DNA of 64,000 nt from Labilibaculum sp. (GTDB lineage Bacteria > Bacteroidota > Bacteroidia > Bacteroidales > Marinifilaceae): NCBI GenBank assembly GCA_016342745.1, contig JAEINT010000002.1, forward strand, positions 248,001 to 312,000. The letters are read 5' to 3'. Shown in pieces: positions 18,977-28,495 of the stretch; the stretch's first letter is position 1, and every line of letters begins with the position of its first letter. The notes under the pieces were generated by a model. The model had not been told where the DNA came from. It made no database searches and was given only the letters and a program-made list of their open reading frames with translations. A program made the translations under genes and the position numbers.

Positions 18977-19780
18977 TTAACGCAACTGAAAATCGATGGG
19001 CGCAATTTGATATACTTTAATAGGTTTGTTATTTTTTAGCGCAGGCTTCCAATTTCTACAAGATTTAACCGCATTTATAGCAGCCTGATTTAGGTAATGG
19101 TCTGTTCCCTTTAAAATTTGAATATTGGAAGGTTTCCCAGACTCATTAATCGCAAACAATACTAAGACACGACCAGTAATACCATTTTCCTGGCATATTC
19201 TTGGATATTCAATGTTTGCATTTAGTTCCTGCGTGTATCTTTTTTCACCGCCTTGATAGGTGGCTATGCTATCAGCATTAGCGTATGAATTCGTTGGTAA
19301 ATGCTTTTTGTTTGTGGTTATATATGATTGTGTCATAAGTTCATCTTTGTACACATCAATGCCTACAACCTTATTATTGTATAAATTTTGCCATTGTCCC
19401 ACTCTGTGAAATGGAAACTTACTTTTACTAAGTCCTTTGCACCTAATTTCTCCTTTGTTATTGAATTCTTCTACTTTGTAACCACCATTTACTTCCTTAA
19501 AACATCTTGTGATTTGATGTTCACCATCACTAATCTGATATCGATTTCCTTTTTTTAATTTTATAATTTCGGTTTTATCAATTTTCCATTTACCATCTTT
19601 TAGAGAACAAGTTATCATTATTGAGGATTTGGAATTTTTTTGTTGAATTATGACTTGTTGGTCCGCTCCATTAGAACTTGCAATTGGAGCATGATTTTTA
19701 TAATATATGATGGTGTCTTGTTGTCCATATGTAAAGTAACTTGTCAGTACAATGGCAAAAAGTAATAAAATATTTTTCAT
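18977..19780 (-). CDS. Secreted protein with C-terminal TonB domain
   Basis: 267 residues. A signal peptide (MKNILLLFAIVLTSYFTYGQ) replaces the long membrane anchor and Pro-rich spacer of classical TonB. The last 80 residues match the TonB C-terminal domain: IEYPRICQENGITGRVLVLF, INESGKPSNIQILKG, LNQAAINAVKSCRNWKPAL. The middle includes an MORN-like stretch (EFNNKGEIRCKG). Many Bacteroidota encode such 'energy transducer TonB' proteins that probably do not energise transport. Standalone gene. Confidence 0.8.
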   Translation of the reverse strand: MKNILLLFAIVLTSYFTYGQQDTIIYYKNHAPIASSNGADQQVIIQQKNSKSSIMITCSLKDGKWKIDKTEIIKLKKGNRYQISDGEHQITRCFKEVNGGYKVEEFNNKGEIRCKGLSKSKFPFHRVGQWQNLYNNKVVGIDVYKDELMTQSYITTNKKHLPTNSYANADSIATYQGGEKRYTQELNANIEYPRICQENGITGRVLVLFAINESGKPSNIQILKGTDHYLNQAAINAVKSCRNWKPALKNNKPIKVYQIAPIDFQLR

Positions 19781-20006
19781 TTTAAATTGTAAAATTGATT
19801 TTGCTTTCGAAAGTAATGTTTATTTACATTATCCCGTAAATATAATCAATCAAGACAAGTGTTCCCTCCCTAAGAAACGTATGTTGATAAAAGTTAAGTA
19901 GGACTTCATAAAAAAATAGAATTGCCATGTGCGAATGGTGATTTGAGAATTCTTATTTTTTGTATCTTCGCAATAGAGAACCACAAATGCTAAAAAAATT
20001 ACCTAG

Positions 20007-20771
20007 ATGCCATATAGAAGACTTCCCAATACTGACTCTGCACGTGTACGAGCTTTAAAAGCAGCACTAGAGATTAGTTTTAGAACAAATCGTTATGAAC
20101 TGGCTTTTTCTTTTTTACTATTGCAAAAGTTGGAAACTTTCGTTCCGCATTATGAGTTGGCAATTCGAAATCATCGTCAGGCTTTAAGTCAGCAATCTAC
20201 TAGGAGTAAGGAGTATAACGAAAAATTGCGCAAGGCAAGGTTGTATGTATCTCACTTTATTCAAGTGCTTAATTTCACTATTATTCGAGGAGAATTAAAG
20301 CCAGAAGTACGTGAATTTTATGGTTTGAAGATCACTTCTAAATCGGCTCCATCCTTACTTCAAGATGCCAAAGTGATTGAGTGGGGCGAAAACTTAATTA
20401 AAGGGGAGCAGGAACGATTAAGAACTGGTGGGAATCCAATTTATAGTCCTTCCATTGCACTTGTGAGGGTTAACTGTGAAAATTTCAAACAAGCCTTTAA
20501 CAACCAAAAAACCTTGCAAAATAATACCCAACGCTTTTCAGAAAAGGTGGCTGAATATCGCGACGAGGCAGATAAATTAATTCTATCTATTTGGAATGAA
20601 ATAGAAGCTAAATTTGCTGATTTAGCAGATGATCAGCGTCGTGAGAAATGCTCAGAATATGGTATTGTTTACGTTTGGCGTAAAGGGGAACGTGAAAAAT
20701 TGGAACAGCAAAAACAAGCTGAAGAAGACTCACTCACTTTGCCTTTCTCTGGAGCCGTAGAGGCTAAATAA
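20007..20771 (+). CDS. Helical protein of unknown function
   Basis: 254 residues, almost entirely predicted helical with heptad-like patterns and no signal peptide. It begins with PYRRLPNTDSARVRALKAAL and ends with a Glu/Lys/Gln-rich tail. Similar proteins occur in Bacteroidota as hypothetical genes; I cannot give a role. The last 42 bases overlap the convergent protease gene, so both C-termini are coded on opposite strands of the same DNA. Confidence 0.75.
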   Translation: MPYRRLPNTDSARVRALKAALEISFRTNRYELAFSFLLLQKLETFVPHYELAIRNHRQALSQQSTRSKEYNEKLRKARLYVSHFIQVLNFTIIRGELKPEVREFYGLKITSKSAPSLLQDAKVIEWGENLIKGEQERLRTGGNPIYSPSIALVRVNCENFKQAFNNQKTLQNNTQRFSEKVAEYRDEADKLILSIWNEIEAKFADLADDQRREKCSEYGIVYVWRKGEREKLEQQKQAEEDSLTLPFSGAVEAK

Positions 20772-21656
20772 TAAGGTTCCAACTAAAATTAGTGAGATAA
20801 TTCCGCTAATCCATACTCCAGTTCCTGAGCCACCAATTTTCTCAACATCTTCAGGGAGTTGTCCCTTGTTTATAAAATAAGAAACGCAAACGGCCATTCC
20901 ATTATTTACCAAGTGGGCAAGAATGGGAACCCATAAACTCTTCGTCCAGATTAAGAGGTATCCAAATAGCATTCCCATGGCAATTCGTGGTAGAAAGCCA
21001 AAAAATTGCATGTGAAGGGCCGCAAATAAAAATGCGGTAATAAAAATACCCCAATGTACATTCTTGGTTAGATTCGAGAAAATTCGCTGAATAACACCTC
21101 TAAACAATAGTTCTTCACCAAATGCAGGAATTATGGCAATAATAATCAAGTTGATTAAAAGGTCGTAAGGCGTTTCCATTAAAAGAAATTTCTTGGTGAC
21201 CATTTCTGCCTGCAACTCTGTTTCTCTCATCCATTGTTCTACTCCAGATAAGAATTCGGGAAGTTGTAAGTGTGAGTTGATTTCGGCCAGAAGGTTTATT
21301 AATGGTAAGGCTACTACAATACTAATACTAGCAAGAATAATCTGCGAAAGCAAAGCTTTCTTGTTTAGGAAAAGATAGGTGGATACTTTATTGTGGACAA
21401 AAAAGGCAATTATAAAAGGAGGAATAATAAACATTCCCGTTGAATAGATTGCTTGGTAAAATTTAAGAACAGAAAGATTAACAGCATCTCCATTGATATC
21501 TATGCTTTCTGTTTCGGTGAAGATGTTGACATCAAAAATAAGGTAGGCGAGAACGCTACCAACAAACATGCACAGAAAAAATGAACCAACAACGACAAGT
21601 AAGCTCATCATTAATTGTGAAAGAGGAGAGTAATGACTCAAAGATCCTTTAAGCAT
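20730..21656 (-). CDS. CPBP family intramembrane metalloprotease
   Basis: 308 residues, about eight membrane segments. The family motifs are present: FGEELLFRGVIQR (EExxxR), AALHMQFFGFLPRIAMG (second His motif) and LAHLVNNGMA (HxxxN). CPBP/Abi proteins are membrane-buried proteases of the CAAX-processing type; in bacteria substrates are usually unknown. It ends with a short polar tail overlapping the convergent helical protein. Confidence 0.88.
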   Translation of the reverse strand: MLKGSLSHYSPLSQLMMSLLVVVGSFFLCMFVGSVLAYLIFDVNIFTETESIDINGDAVNLSVLKFYQAIYSTGMFIIPPFIIAFFVHNKVSTYLFLNKKALLSQIILASISIVVALPLINLLAEINSHLQLPEFLSGVEQWMRETELQAEMVTKKFLLMETPYDLLINLIIIAIIPAFGEELLFRGVIQRIFSNLTKNVHWGIFITAFLFAALHMQFFGFLPRIAMGMLFGYLLIWTKSLWVPILAHLVNNGMAVCVSYFINKGQLPEDVEKIGGSGTGVWISGIISLILVGTLLFSLYGSRERQSE

Positions 21657-21786
21657 GATACATTATTTTTTAAGATGATTAACAAAAGTACAAAGAACTT
21701 ACAAGTTTTAAATCCCAAGAATTAAAAAAATCAAAGAAGTTGTGATGCTTCTACAATTAGACTTTTCGACTCTTAAGACTTTATTA

Positions 21787-21794
21787 TATCTTTG
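21787..21794 (+). promoter_or_regulatory. -7 element TATCTTTG of the Dus gene
   Basis: Matches TANNTTTG. The predicted start is near 21801, leaving a leader of about 17 bases before a GTG start codon. Confidence 0.55.
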
Positions 21795-21817
21795 TGCCCT
21801 GATTTAAAAATTACAAC

Positions 21818-22813
21818 GTGAAGATAGGAAACTTGGATTTAGGAGATAGGCCGGTTTTGTTAGCACCAATGGAAGATGTTACCAATCCGCCTTTTAGAGT
21901 ATTGTGCAAGCGTTATGGAGCAGATTTAATGTACACCGAATTTATATCGTCGGATGCATTGGTTCGTTCTGTTAATCGCACAATGAAGAAGTTGACCATC
22001 TTGGAAGAGGAACGACCTGTTGCCATTCAAATTTATGGTAAAGAAGTTGATCCTATGGTTGAAGCAGCAAAGATTGTTGAAGCGGCTAATCCGGAATTTT
22101 TAGATTTAAACTTTGGTTGCCCGGTGCGTAAAGTGGCAAGTAAAGGTGCTGGATCGGGTATGATGAGAAACGTACCGCAAATGTTAAAGATTACAGAAGC
22201 GGTAGTTAAAGCAGTAAATATTCCAGTAACGGTAAAAACTCGTTTGGGTTGGGATGAAGATTCAAAGATAATTGTTGAGTTGGCAGAACAGCTGCAAGAT
22301 GTCGGTATTCAAGGATTGACAATTCATGGAAGAACCCGCTGCCAAATGTACAAAGGGGAGGCTGATTGGACTTTAATTGGTGATGTGAAAAACAACCAAC
22401 GCATGCACATTCCGATTATTGGGAATGGTGACATAACGAATCCTGTAAAGGCAAAAGCAGCTTTTGATAAATATGGCGTTGATGCGATAATGATTGGTCG
22501 TGCCGCTGTAGGAAAACCATGGATTTTTAGAGATGTAAAGCATTATTTAAATACTGGCGAATTATTGCCACCTGCAACCGTTTCTCAGCAAGTTGAAATG
22601 CTAAAAGAACAAATCGACTCAGCAATTGATTGGATTGACGAGAGACGCGGTATTTTGCATATGAGAAGGCATATGGCTGGAATGTTTAAAGGCCTACCAA
22701 ATTTTAAGCAGACTAGAATTGAGATGCTAAGAGCAGATCATTATGCCGATTTAATGCCAATATTAGATCGAATAGCAATAGAATGGGGAGATCTCCATAT
22801 AGAAGAAGAATAA
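21818..22813 (+). CDS. dusB: tRNA-dihydrouridine synthase (DusB-like)
   Basis: 331 residues starting at GTG 21818. FMN-dependent reduction of uridine in tRNA D-loops. Hallmarks: LAPMEDVTNPPFR, the catalytic loop DLNFGCPVRKVASKGAGSGM with its Cys, LTIHGRTRCQMYKG, IGNGDI and IMIGRAAVGKPWIF. Alone in its transcript, closed by a bidirectional terminator. DusB rather than another Dus is inferred from the R-x-Q/K motif pattern and length. Confidence 0.93.
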   Translation: MKIGNLDLGDRPVLLAPMEDVTNPPFRVLCKRYGADLMYTEFISSDALVRSVNRTMKKLTILEEERPVAIQIYGKEVDPMVEAAKIVEAANPEFLDLNFGCPVRKVASKGAGSGMMRNVPQMLKITEAVVKAVNIPVTVKTRLGWDEDSKIIVELAEQLQDVGIQGLTIHGRTRCQMYKGEADWTLIGDVKNNQRMHIPIIGNGDITNPVKAKAAFDKYGVDAIMIGRAAVGKPWIFRDVKHYLNTGELLPPATVSQQVEMLKEQIDSAIDWIDERRGILHMRRHMAGMFKGLPNFKQTRIEMLRADHYADLMPILDRIAIEWGDLHIEEE

Positions 22814-22816
22814 CAA

Positions 22817-22842
22817 AAAAGACGCTTTAAGCGTCTTTTTTT
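22817..22842. terminator. Bidirectional intrinsic terminator
   Basis: AAAAGACGCTT / AAGCGTCTTTT with A's upstream and T's downstream, between convergent genes. Confidence 0.85.
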
Positions 22843-23489
22843 TATTTAATCATTTTAGGTAATTCTTTCATAAAATAGTCTGGATTGTAAATCGTATAGG
22901 ATTCAATTCTTCTACTCCAGTGCATCTCCACTTCTTGGATGTATGCTTTTTGAAGTTGTCTGATTTGTTCATCATTCATATTTAATTCCGCCGAGTAGGT
23001 TGTGAATTTATATTTAGGATATTCTTTAGGAGCAAAGTCTTTTGTGTATTGAAGTTCAATCTTCTCGCCATTCGAAAGACTGAAAATAATCTTCGATTTT
23101 TTAGATATATACCCAAATATTCTAAATCCCTGATCATTCATTACTTTCCAATTAGTAATTAATTTCACTTCCCCATCTTTGGAAATCAATTGGAAATCTG
23201 ATTTTACGGTATTGTTAATTTTTGAAAACTTATTTAGTTTAGCGCTTACTCCTTTAATAACCATTTGAGAAGTAAGTTCTGTATTAATAGTAGAAATTGG
23301 TTTTGAAATTTCAATTACCTCTTTATTTTTAACAACAGGAACGATTTCTTTTTTTACTTCTTCGTATTTCCATGTTCCATTGTCGAAAAGAAGAACAACT
23401 TTTCCCTCAGGTGTTCTTAGTTTAATTTGTGCATTCAGTTGATTTATAACACAAAATAAGATGAGAGTCAGAATCCAAATATTTTTCAT
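22842..23489 (-). CDS. Secreted protein, tandem paralogue 2
   Basis: 215 residues. Signal peptide (ILTLILFCVINQLNAQ), then TPEGKVVLLFDNGTWKYEEV, which is shared with the upstream neighbour (TSKGKVVILYDNGTWKYADV). The C-terminal halves also match: FAPKEYPKYKFTTYSAELNM versus FEPKEFERYGFSTYTAELEL. The pair arose by tandem duplication and has drifted widely. Function unknown; the N-terminal KVVxLxDNGTWxY signature also appears in other Bacteroidota secreted proteins. It starts nine bases after the neighbour's stop, so it is likely cotranscribed. Confidence 0.75.
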   Translation of the reverse strand: MKNIWILTLILFCVINQLNAQIKLRTPEGKVVLLFDNGTWKYEEVKKEIVPVVKNKEVIEISKPISTINTELTSQMVIKGVSAKLNKFSKINNTVKSDFQLISKDGEVKLITNWKVMNDQGFRIFGYISKKSKIIFSLSNGEKIELQYTKDFAPKEYPKYKFTTYSAELNMNDEQIRQLQKAYIQEVEMHWSRRIESYTIYNPDYFMKELPKMIK

Positions 23490-23498
23490 GTATTTGAT

Positions 23499-24173
23499 TT
23501 ATTTAGTTATTTGAGGAATGGTTTTGATAAAAAATGATGGATCTACAACCTGGTATTCTTCAGTTCTTTTACTCCAAGTCATATGAGCTTTCATTACAAT
23601 TTTACCTTTGAGTTTTTTAAGCTGATCCTCACTTAATTCTAACTCTGCCGTGTAAGTTGAAAAGCCATAACGTTCGAATTCTTTAGGCTCAAACTCATTA
23701 TTGTACGTTAAGTCAACAGTTTCTCCCCCCAATAGTTCTAAACTAATCTTATTTCCCTTTTTAATAAAGCCAAAATACGAGTAAGCTTCTCCCGTCATTA
23801 TTTTCCAATCGGTTTTAAGAAATGCTTTTCCACCTTTCGAGCTGATGGTAAAATCGCAGCGAACAATATTCTTATCCTTAAAGTATTTTTTAAGCTTTGC
23901 AGATGGTCCATCAATAAATGCTGATTTTGCTACTTCAGCATCTTTTAATACGATTGGATCGTTCGAATTGCTTTTGGGTGCCAAAATGCGTTCTAAATTT
24001 CCTGTCACAGTTTGTGGTGCCGCCTCGTTGGCAACTTTTACATCAGCATATTTCCAAGTTCCGTTATCGTAAAGAATTACTACTTTTCCTTTCGATGTTA
24101 GAGCTGTTTCTTGTGCATTACTAGCCAAAGAAATACCAAATGCTAAAATGCAAATAACAATAATTTTTCTCAT
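23499..24173 (-). CDS. Secreted protein, tandem paralogue 1
   Basis: 224 residues with a signal peptide ending ASNAQ. Same architecture as the downstream gene at 22842: a short KVVILYDNGTWKY motif, a variable linker, then a beta-rich domain and a C-terminal helix (SEDQLKKLKGKI). First gene of the pair. Function not recognised. Confidence 0.75.
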   Translation of the reverse strand: MRKIIVICILAFGISLASNAQETALTSKGKVVILYDNGTWKYADVKVANEAAPQTVTGNLERILAPKSNSNDPIVLKDAEVAKSAFIDGPSAKLKKYFKDKNIVRCDFTISSKGGKAFLKTDWKIMTGEAYSYFGFIKKGNKISLELLGGETVDLTYNNEFEPKEFERYGFSTYTAELELSEDQLKKLKGKIVMKAHMTWSKRTEEYQVVDPSFFIKTIPQITK

Positions 24174-24272
24174 TACAGTATTATTAATTCAGTTATCATT
24201 GAAATGGATCTTTTGTCCATTCAGAAATTAAACGATATAGATTGGTAATTTGGTGTTTCGCGAGAAAATAAA

Positions 24273-25490
24273 TTAATTAAATCGCAGAAAACGTTTGGTG
24301 ATATAACGTACAGGAAAGCGAGATGCAGCGTAACCAATAAGTACCACAGTTGTAAAGATGATAAAAATATCGCTAAAATGAACATTAACAGGGTAGGAAT
24401 CCGCAATGAAAGCACCATTGCCGGCAAACTTAACGAGGCCAAATTTTAATTGCAGAAAACAAATAAAAACACCTAAAATAATTCCTATGCTTGCTCCTAA
24501 AAGAGAAATTAACCAACCTTCCAATAGAAAGATGTTTTGAATTGTTTTTTCGTTGGCACCCATGCTACGCAATGTACTGATATCTGATTTTTTATCGAGA
24601 ATAAGCATGGTTAGAGAGCCAATAACATTAAAAGATGCAATGATTAAAATAAAGGCTAGAATAAAGAAAATAGCCATTTTTTCTGTTTGCATCATTTTAA
24701 AAAGAACCTCATGCAATTCAAAACGGTTTTTAACCGTAAAATCATCACCTAAAAGTTTTTGTATTTGATCTTTTAGATCTTCAATATTATCTTGATCTTG
24801 AATTGTTAACTCAATAGCACTTACTTCCTTCTTGTAAGAAAATAAGCTGCGTGCAAATTTAAGGGGAACTAAAACATATTGAGAGTCGAAATCTTGCTGT
24901 ATTACAAAGTAACCCGAAGGATATAGATGTTTTGTTGAAAAAGCATCCATTGGATTGTGACTCACTTTTACGCCTCGCTTGGGAACGTAAAATTTAATAG
25001 GATCAACAAAAGTAAGCCCAACGCCTAAATCTAGCGCTACGCCGTAACCCAATACGGTAAACTGATGTTTCCCGCTATCCAGTACGAAACTACCATCTAC
25101 CATCATGGTATCAATGCCTGTCATCATTGTAAAATTCTCGTCAACACCTTTTACGATTGCAGGACGTTGACGATTGCCATATTTTAACAAGGCATTTTCT
25201 TCTAATACTTCAGAATAGAACACAACATCCTCCAACTTTCGAATTTGCTCGAAAGTTGAATTGGGAACAAATGTTTTACCGGTTTTAGGAAGTATTTTTA
25301 AATCCGGATCAAAGCTTCCATAAAGGTCTTCAATTAGGCCATTTAAGCCATTAAAGGCAGAAAGAACAATAACCAATGCCATGGTTCCTATTGCCACACC
25401 AACAACCGAAATAATCGAGATGATATTGATGACATTCTGTTTTTTCTTTGAAAACAGATAGCGTTTGGCAATATGGAAGGCTAAGTTCAA
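24273..25490 (-). CDS. LolC/LolE-like ABC transporter permease
   Basis: 405 residues. One N-terminal membrane segment (about 20-45, NIISIISVVGVAIGTMALVI), a large periplasmic MacB-type domain (about 50-270), then three C-terminal segments in an FtsX domain (IFFILAFILIIASFNVIGS and others). This is the layout of lipoprotein-releasing permeases that hand lipoproteins to the outer-membrane route. The ATPase partner LolD is not adjacent. It follows rbfA by 50 bases on the same strand. Confidence 0.88.
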   Translation of the reverse strand: MNLAFHIAKRYLFSKKKQNVINIISIISVVGVAIGTMALVIVLSAFNGLNGLIEDLYGSFDPDLKILPKTGKTFVPNSTFEQIRKLEDVVFYSEVLEENALLKYGNRQRPAIVKGVDENFTMMTGIDTMMVDGSFVLDSGKHQFTVLGYGVALDLGVGLTFVDPIKFYVPKRGVKVSHNPMDAFSTKHLYPSGYFVIQQDFDSQYVLVPLKFARSLFSYKKEVSAIELTIQDQDNIEDLKDQIQKLLGDDFTVKNRFELHEVLFKMMQTEKMAIFFILAFILIIASFNVIGSLTMLILDKKSDISTLRSMGANEKTIQNIFLLEGWLISLLGASIGIILGVFICFLQLKFGLVKFAGNGAFIADSYPVNVHFSDIFIIFTTVVLIGYAASRFPVRYITKRFLRFN

Positions 25491-25540
25491 ATTCTGCTAT
25501 GGAATTAATCGAGGGAGAATAGTGTTAATTTGAAATTCAA

Positions 25541-25876
25541 TTAAGAAAGCAAATTGTCGATATTTTCAATGTAATCAAGAGAATCATCAATGAAAAATGC
25601 CAATTCTGGAACAATTCTTAGTTGTTTTCCTACTTTTAGTCCTAGAATTCTACGAATATTCTTCGTGTTCATCTTAATTAATTTTAGTGTTGGCTCCTTA
25701 TCTTGAGAGGGAAAAACACTAAGATAAACTTTAGCAAGTCCTAAATCTGGGCTAATTCTAACTGTAGTAACTGAAATCATTTTACCACCAAAAAGGTTTC
25801 TTGATTCCTTTTGAAATATTTCGCTTAAATCCTTTAATAACAATCTTGAAACTTTACTTTGTCTTGTCGTTTCCAT
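25541..25876 (-). CDS. rbfA: Ribosome-binding factor A
   Basis: 111 residues. KH-like small protein for 16S rRNA/30S maturation: METTRQSKVSRLLLKDLSEI, then SVTTVRISPDLGLAKVYLSV and a C-terminal LRIVPELAFFIDDSLDYIENI, all typical of RbfA. Upstream partner in a likely operon with the Lol-type permease. Confidence 0.93.
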   Translation of the reverse strand: METTRQSKVSRLLLKDLSEIFQKESRNLFGGKMISVTTVRISPDLGLAKVYLSVFPSQDKEPTLKLIKMNTKNIRRILGLKVGKQLRIVPELAFFIDDSLDYIENIDNLLS

Positions 25877-26033
25877 ATATAATCTTCTAATTTTTTTACA
25901 AAGATAAGAGAATATAGTGAATGAACTTGAAGAGAATGACTAAATGAGCTTTAAGGAAATGTGTAAAAGGGGAAACTGGTCATTATTTGCTTCCTAAAAT
26001 GTGATATTTCCTTTCTTCTTTAAGCTTTCTTTC

Positions 26034-26041
26034 TACTTTTG
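26034..26041 (+). promoter_or_regulatory. -7 element TACTTTTG very close to the start codon
   Basis: Matches TANNTTTG only seven bases before ATG 26049. If used, the transcript would begin at or within a few bases of the start codon. Confidence 0.4.
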
Positions 26042-26048
26042 TGTGCTT

Positions 26049-26492
26049 ATGGAAGAATTGTTTGAATACGGATATTGGGGCTTATTTTTGGCGAGTTTTT
26101 TGGCTGCAACAGTCTTGCCATTTAGTTCGGAGGCAGTTGTAAGTCTTTGTTTGTATTCTGGTTACGATATCAGTTTAACGGTAGGAATTGCTAGTTTGGG
26201 GAACTGGGCTGGAGGTTTAACCAGTTATTATTTAGGTTATTTAGGAAAGTGGGAGTGGATTGAGAAAGCTCTTCGAGTTAAAAAAGAAAAAGCCGATAAG
26301 GTTAGAAACTATCTTCAAAATAAAGGAAATGCTTTTGCTTTTTTTGCCTTTTTACCCTTTGTTGGTGATTTAATTCCTTTAGGATTAGGCTTACTAAAGA
26401 CGAATTTTTATTGGATGGCATTTTTTATGGGCGTAGGTAAGTTGTGTCGATATATCGTATGGGCATGGTTAACCATTCAAGCAATAAATTAA
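26049..26492 (+). CDS. YqaA/DedA-like small membrane protein
   Basis: 147 residues from ATG 26049. The frame is open from 26001, but the family begins at MEELFEYGYWGLFLASFLAA. Four hydrophobic segments, with SFLAATVLPFSSEAVV and a G-rich FLPFVGDLIPLGLGLL that match the YqaA branch of SNARE-associated/DedA proteins. These are inner-membrane proteins, with lipid-scramblase-like roles proposed for the wider DedA superfamily. Not in an obvious operon; trpS follows behind its own promoter. Confidence 0.82.
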   Translation: MEELFEYGYWGLFLASFLAATVLPFSSEAVVSLCLYSGYDISLTVGIASLGNWAGGLTSYYLGYLGKWEWIEKALRVKKEKADKVRNYLQNKGNAFAFFAFLPFVGDLIPLGLGLLKTNFYWMAFFMGVGKLCRYIVWAWLTIQAIN

Positions 26493-26530
26493 GTTTTTGC
26501 CAATTTATTTCATTTATCAGTTTCGTTTCA

Positions 26531-26538
26531 TAATTTTG
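26531..26538 (+). promoter_or_regulatory. -7 element TAATTTTG of trpS
   Basis: Perfect TANNTTTG. The predicted start is near 26545. The roughly 50-base leader contains a small hairpin GCTCA / TGAGC (26565-26579) that could be structural or chance. Confidence 0.55.
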
Positions 26539-26596
26539 CGAGATAATTTTTTAAAGTATAAACGGCTCAAATTGTGAGCTATTAACAAATCAGATC

Positions 26597-27586
26597 ATGA
26601 ATACAGTAGTTAGTGGAATTCGATCTACAGGAAATTTACACCTGGGAAACTATTTCGGAGCAATTAAGAACTTTGTGCAGATGCAGAACGATAACAATTG
26701 TTTTTTCTTTATTGCTGACTGGCATTCCCTGACTACACATCCGACTCCTGCCGATCTTCACACAAATGTGAGAAGTGTTTTGGCCGAATATTTAGCATGC
26801 GGAATCGATCCTGAAAAGGCAACGATTTATGTACAGAGTGATGTTCCTGAAATTCCTGAATTGTATTTATTGATGAACATGAATGCTTACTTGGGAGAAT
26901 TGGAAAGAACAACTTCTTTTAAAGATAAAGCGCGAAAAAGTCCTGAAAATGTAAACGCCGGTTTGCTAACTTATCCAGTTTTGATGGCGGCAGATATTTT
27001 AATACACAAAGCACAAAGAGTGCCAGTAGGGAAAGATCAGGAGCAAAATCTTGAGATGGCTCGAAAATTTGCAAAACGATTTAACAACACATATGGCGAA
27101 GAAACCTTCCCAATTCCTCAGCCTTATTCATTTACTGGAGAATTTGTAAAAATACCTGGTTTAGATGGTTCTGGAAAAATGGGAAAATCGGAAGGAAATG
27201 CAATTGGTTTGGTCGAAGATCCAAAATCGATTCGTAAAAAAGTGATGAAAGCTGTTTCGGATAGTGGTCCAACTGAAATGAATCAGGAAAAACCAGAAGC
27301 GATTCAAAATTTGTTCACCTTAATGGATGTAGTTTCGACCAAAGATACTTACGATTTCTTTAACGATAAATACAACAATTGTGAAGTGCGTTATGGCGAT
27401 TTGAAAAAGCAATTGGCAGAAGATGTTATTAACTTTACATCGCCAATCAGAGAGCGTTTTCTTGATATCTCGCAAGATGAAGATTACCTAAGAAAAGTAA
27501 CTAGAGAAGGTGCAGAGAAAGCTCGTGAGAGTGCTGCTAAAACGCTTGAAGAGGTTCGCAGATTAATTGGATTTCGAAAGTTTTAA
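26597..27586 (+). CDS. trpS: Tryptophan--tRNA ligase
   Basis: 329 residues. Class I synthetase with the HIGH-like signature TGNLHLGNYFGA (11-22) and the KMSKS loop in the form KMGKSEGN. The VPVGKDQEQNLEMARKFA helix is typical of bacterial TrpRS. Charges tRNA-Trp in the cytoplasm. Single gene with promoter and terminator. Confidence 0.95.
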   Translation: MNTVVSGIRSTGNLHLGNYFGAIKNFVQMQNDNNCFFFIADWHSLTTHPTPADLHTNVRSVLAEYLACGIDPEKATIYVQSDVPEIPELYLLMNMNAYLGELERTTSFKDKARKSPENVNAGLLTYPVLMAADILIHKAQRVPVGKDQEQNLEMARKFAKRFNNTYGEETFPIPQPYSFTGEFVKIPGLDGSGKMGKSEGNAIGLVEDPKSIRKKVMKAVSDSGPTEMNQEKPEAIQNLFTLMDVVSTKDTYDFFNDKYNNCEVRYGDLKKQLAEDVINFTSPIRERFLDISQDEDYLRKVTREGAEKARESAAKTLEEVRRLIGFRKF

Positions 27587-27609
27587 GAATAAACTTTACA
27601 CAGATATAA

Positions 27610-27645
27610 AAAATGCCATTCCTTTCGGAGTGGCATTTTCTTTTT
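27610..27645 (+). terminator. trpS terminator
   Basis: AAAATGCCA / TGGCATTTT with a 12-base loop, then CTTTTT. The following 27646-27781 stretch is GC-richer, non-coding and without a clear feature. Confidence 0.8.
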
Positions 27646-27781
27646 AGAGCGTTCCCTTGCGGGGCGGGCTTTTCATTTTCACTCCTCGTTTTATTAATTG
27701 CTTCACAAGTAATAAGTTGTGGGTAATTACTGCTTCCAATAGCTATCGGAACCCTAGCGCACCGGTATATACATCTAATCC

Positions 27782-28333
27782 TTAGTTTTCTCCTCCACCA
27801 AAATGGAAGCCTAATTTTACAGATGTGTGGTTGAAATCGTTAAAACGTTCGTTCTGGTCAAAAATTATATTGTGTTGTAGTGTAAAATCTAAATGTCCAA
27901 AACTGACACCGATTTTTGGAGCAATACCAAATTTTGATCCTAATTCGATATCAATAGTATTGTTCATTATTGTACTACTAATGGATCCTAGTTCATAAAT
28001 ACCAATATCTAAACCTGCAAAAGGTCGCAAATTATCACTGCTAACATAGTAATCAATAGTTGATGCATAGCATACAATTGTTGAGACTTCTAAAAAGTCA
28101 TCATCGGCTGCACCAATTGCAGTAGTTTCATATTTTACTCCTAAAAGTAAATTATCATTCATATGAAACTTTGGATTTGCATAAAAACCAATACCGGCAT
28201 CTAGTTCATCACCACTTGGATTTGCATAGCTAGCGCCTAAATCAATTCTGAAAGATCGAAAAGAACCATATTGGGCATGAGAAATACCCGAGAATAGAGT
28301 GCAAAATAAAAAGATAATCAGTGTTTTTTTCAT
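27782..28333 (-). CDS. Outer-membrane beta-barrel protein (paralogue of the gene at 11730)
   Basis: 183 residues. Signal peptide (IIFLFCTLFSGISHAQ), barrel-type strands and a C-terminus SVKLGFHFGGGEN nearly the same as its paralogue. It shares the motifs LDAGIGFYANPKFH, NLRPFAGLDIGIYELGSI and KFGIAPKIGVSFGHLDF. Function unknown. Its upstream region carries an inverted repeat at 28496-28527. Confidence 0.8.
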   Translation of the reverse strand: MKKTLIIFLFCTLFSGISHAQYGSFRSFRIDLGASYANPSGDELDAGIGFYANPKFHMNDNLLLGVKYETTAIGAADDDFLEVSTIVCYASTIDYYVSSDNLRPFAGLDIGIYELGSISSTIMNNTIDIELGSKFGIAPKIGVSFGHLDFTLQHNIIFDQNERFNDFNHTSVKLGFHFGGGEN

Positions 28334-28495
28334 TGTTTAATAAGTTGATTGGATGCTGGAAGAATTACATAAGTCTTAAAGCAGTTAATAGTATTAGTTA
28401 ATAGATAAAATACAATACAGAATGTTGTTATTTGTAGTTTAGATCAATTATTACGCTTGTTTTATGAATATGTTGTAATGTGGAGTAGGATTTTT

